The notes beneath the pieces are model-generated. The model was not told where the DNA came from. It did no database searches and was given only the letters and a program-made list of their open reading frames with translations. The translations under genes were made by a program, and so were the position numbers. 14,337 bases of DNA, from assembly GCA_031259515.1 (NCBI GenBank), contig JAIRLK010000371.1, positions 1-14,337 on the forward strand, in the 5' to 3' direction. The stretch comes from Treponema sp. (GTDB lineage: Bacteria; Spirochaetota; Spirochaetia; Treponematales; Breznakiellaceae). Shown here piece by piece: positions 13,138 to 14,337 of the stretch. Within the stretch, counting starts at the first letter, position 1. Every line of letters starts with the position of its first letter.

Positions 13138-14107
13138 TTCCCGGACTTCCGGGGGTTGCCGTGTTCTGGCCGCACTGATCCTTTCCTGCCTGGGCCTTCC
13201 CCTGTATGCCCAGGAAACGGGCGCTTCTCTTTTGACCGCCGAGATAGAAACGCTGCGGAAAACCCTTCAATCTCCGGAGGTTTCCGCTTCCGGAAGGCGG
13301 GAAGCCCTTACCCGTCTTGCCCGGTTTTTGACCCTTTCGGGAAACCTTGAGGAAGCCGCCGACGCCTGGTTTAAGGCGGCGGCCGCCGAGCCGGACAAGC
13401 GGGACGACATGAGTCTTCTCAAAGGCGTCCGCTGCCTTATCGCCATGGGGCAGTTTGACGCCGCCGAGGAATACGTCAAGACGGTCCTCCTTACCGGGGA
13501 GATTTGGGAGGTACAGGTAGAAGCCCGCTACCTTGGCGCTCAAATTCAGGCGTTCAAGACGGGGAACGGCGCGGTGCTTGATGCCTTCCTCAAGAATCCT
13601 GAATATGCGGACAGGCGGCCTTCCACGCTCTATACGCTCTGGCGTATTACCGGGGAAGAAGCCTACCGGGTCCGTCTGGAAACCGACTATCCCTCCAGTC
13701 CCGAAGGCCGTATCTGCCGGGATGTTCCCGCCGGGCAGGTCCAGAGGGCATCCACCGCCATGTGGATCTTCCTTTCAGGACGGGAAGGGATCGTTTTGAG
13801 TGAACCCTCCCCGGCTGCCGGAAGCCTTCAGCCTGCTGCGGGCCGCGCCCCTGGCCCGCCACCGGACGCCGCTTCGCCTGCGGTATCTTCAGGAAGCCTC
13901 ATACTCCAGACCGGTCTTTTCAGCCGGGAAGAAAACACGTCCGCAATGGCGGAACAGCTCAAAAAAGCGGGGTTTACCCCCCTCATAACCCGGCGCCGGG
14001 TGAACGGGACGGAATACTGGGCCGTAGGCGTTCCCCCCGGCGAAAACATGAACGATACTATCCGCGCCCTTAAAAACGCGGGGTTTGAATCCTTTCCGGT
14101 ATATTGA
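13112..14107 (+). CDS. exported SPOR-domain protein with TPR-like helical region
   Basis: This protein of about 331 aa has a signal peptide (hydrophobic RVLAALILSCLGLPLYA, cleavage predicted before QETG near residue 34). A helical region (about 35-200) follows, with repeat-like pairs such as LARFLTLSGNLEEAADAWFKAAA and CLIAMGQFDAAEEYVKTVL, resembling TPR units. A Pro/Ala-rich linker leads to a C-terminal SPOR domain (about 260-331: SLILQTGLFSREENTSAMAEQLKKAG ... YWAVGVPPGENMNDTIRALKNAG). SPOR domains bind peptidoglycan with denuded glycans at division sites, suggesting a periplasmic cell-wall or division role. ATG 13112 (or 13109) is chosen because the signal peptide begins there; the frame extends upstream inside the LapA-like gene. 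It overlaps that gene by 26 bases and ends the operon. Confidence 0.75.
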   Translation: MKIPMGSINSRTSGGCRVLAALILSCLGLPLYAQETGASLLTAEIETLRKTLQSPEVSASGRREALTRLARFLTLSGNLEEAADAWFKAAAAEPDKRDDMSLLKGVRCLIAMGQFDAAEEYVKTVLLTGEIWEVQVEARYLGAQIQAFKTGNGAVLDAFLKNPEYADRRPSTLYTLWRITGEEAYRVRLETDYPSSPEGRICRDVPAGQVQRASTAMWIFLSGREGIVLSEPSPAAGSLQPAAGRAPGPPPDAASPAVSSGSLILQTGLFSREENTSAMAEQLKKAGFTPLITRRRVNGTEYWAVGVPPGENMNDTIRALKNAGFESFPVY

Positions 14108-14260
14108 TCTTTGGGGGCCGTTAGGCAGATTTTCCCGTTTGGACGGCAAATTCCCTCATGTTCAGACAAAAACGTCCCATCCGCTCCAGCTTTTGCCTCA
14201 TCCGCTGGAAATAGCAACGATAAGAATCCAATTAAGGATGATATTTTTCCAGAAAAGGTA

Positions 14261-14288
14261 TTGTTTTTTTATGGTTCCGCGGTATACT
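14261..14288 (+). promoter_or_regulatory. promoter of the gene starting at 14312
   Basis: TTGTTT (14261-14266) and TATACT (14283-14288) are 16 bases apart, placing the transcript start about 17 bases before ATG 14312. Upstream, the 14108-14260 stretch shows no gene or clear terminator, only a 6-bp inverted repeat TCCAGC (14185-14190) / GCTGGA (14204-14209) that might be an operator. Confidence 0.5.
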
Positions 14289-14311
14289 AAGGAATAATAT
14301 GAGGAGGAATA

Positions 14312-14337
14312 ATGACTGATTGGCTGAACACGATTAC
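14312..14337 (+). CDS. start of an unidentified gene (8 codons)
   Basis: ATG 14312 follows a strong AGGAGG site (14302-14307, four bases of spacing) and a good promoter, and reads MTDWLNTI before the window ends. The frame is open to the edge. Too little is present to name a family. Confidence 0.55.

Overview
The window is chromosomal bacterial DNA, moderately GC-rich, with strong purine-rich ribosome binding sites and tightly packed operons. It suggests a spirochaete of the Treponema group, possibly a gut-associated one. The reasons are the two DUF3798-type binding proteins with 'FAGG' signal-peptide ends, a RbsA-like transporter locus of the kind found in treponemes and anaerobic Firmicutes, and a miaB / LapA-like / SPOR-protein cluster. 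This assignment is inference from protein style, not from a marker gene. No rRNA, tRNA, CRISPR array, phage or IS element was seen.

Layout. (1) 1-3247, housekeeping: the end of a YhhN/lysoplasmalogenase-like membrane protein (+) converges on an HD-domain CCA-adding enzyme (-). A short divergent promoter region then leads into thiN-folD (+), which overlap. (2) 3248-3547: intergenic DNA holding a possible 49-codon membrane peptide and the leader of the next gene. (3) 3548-10805, the core of the window: an uncharacterised ABC importer. It has two paralogous 416-aa periplasmic binding proteins, each with its own leader, separated by an elaborately structured intergenic region with strong terminators. 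After a hairpin attenuator come a tandem-NBD ATPase, two RbsC-type permeases and a small membrane-anchored accessory protein. The last four genes are joined by ATGA overlaps or an 11-nt gap. The first permease is broken by one extra G in a G7 tract. (4) 10806-11102: terminator, a long imperfect inverted repeat and a promoter. (5) 11103-14107: an overlapping operon of a small hydrophobic protein, miaB, a LapA-like protein and a secreted SPOR-domain protein. (6) 14108-14337: a promoter and the first eight codons of another gene.

How it works together. The binding proteins are periplasmic (signal peptides, no lipobox cysteine) and should deliver an unknown small ligand to a permease heterodimer driven by an ATPase with one canonical nucleotide site. 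Terminator hairpins after each binding-protein gene would give much more binding protein than membrane complex. The G7 frameshift would switch the importer off unless it is bypassed, reverted or a sequencing error. The most novel material is this transporter, its accessory protein, the G7 tract, and the folded element at 4801-4888, one arm of which recurs at 221-238.
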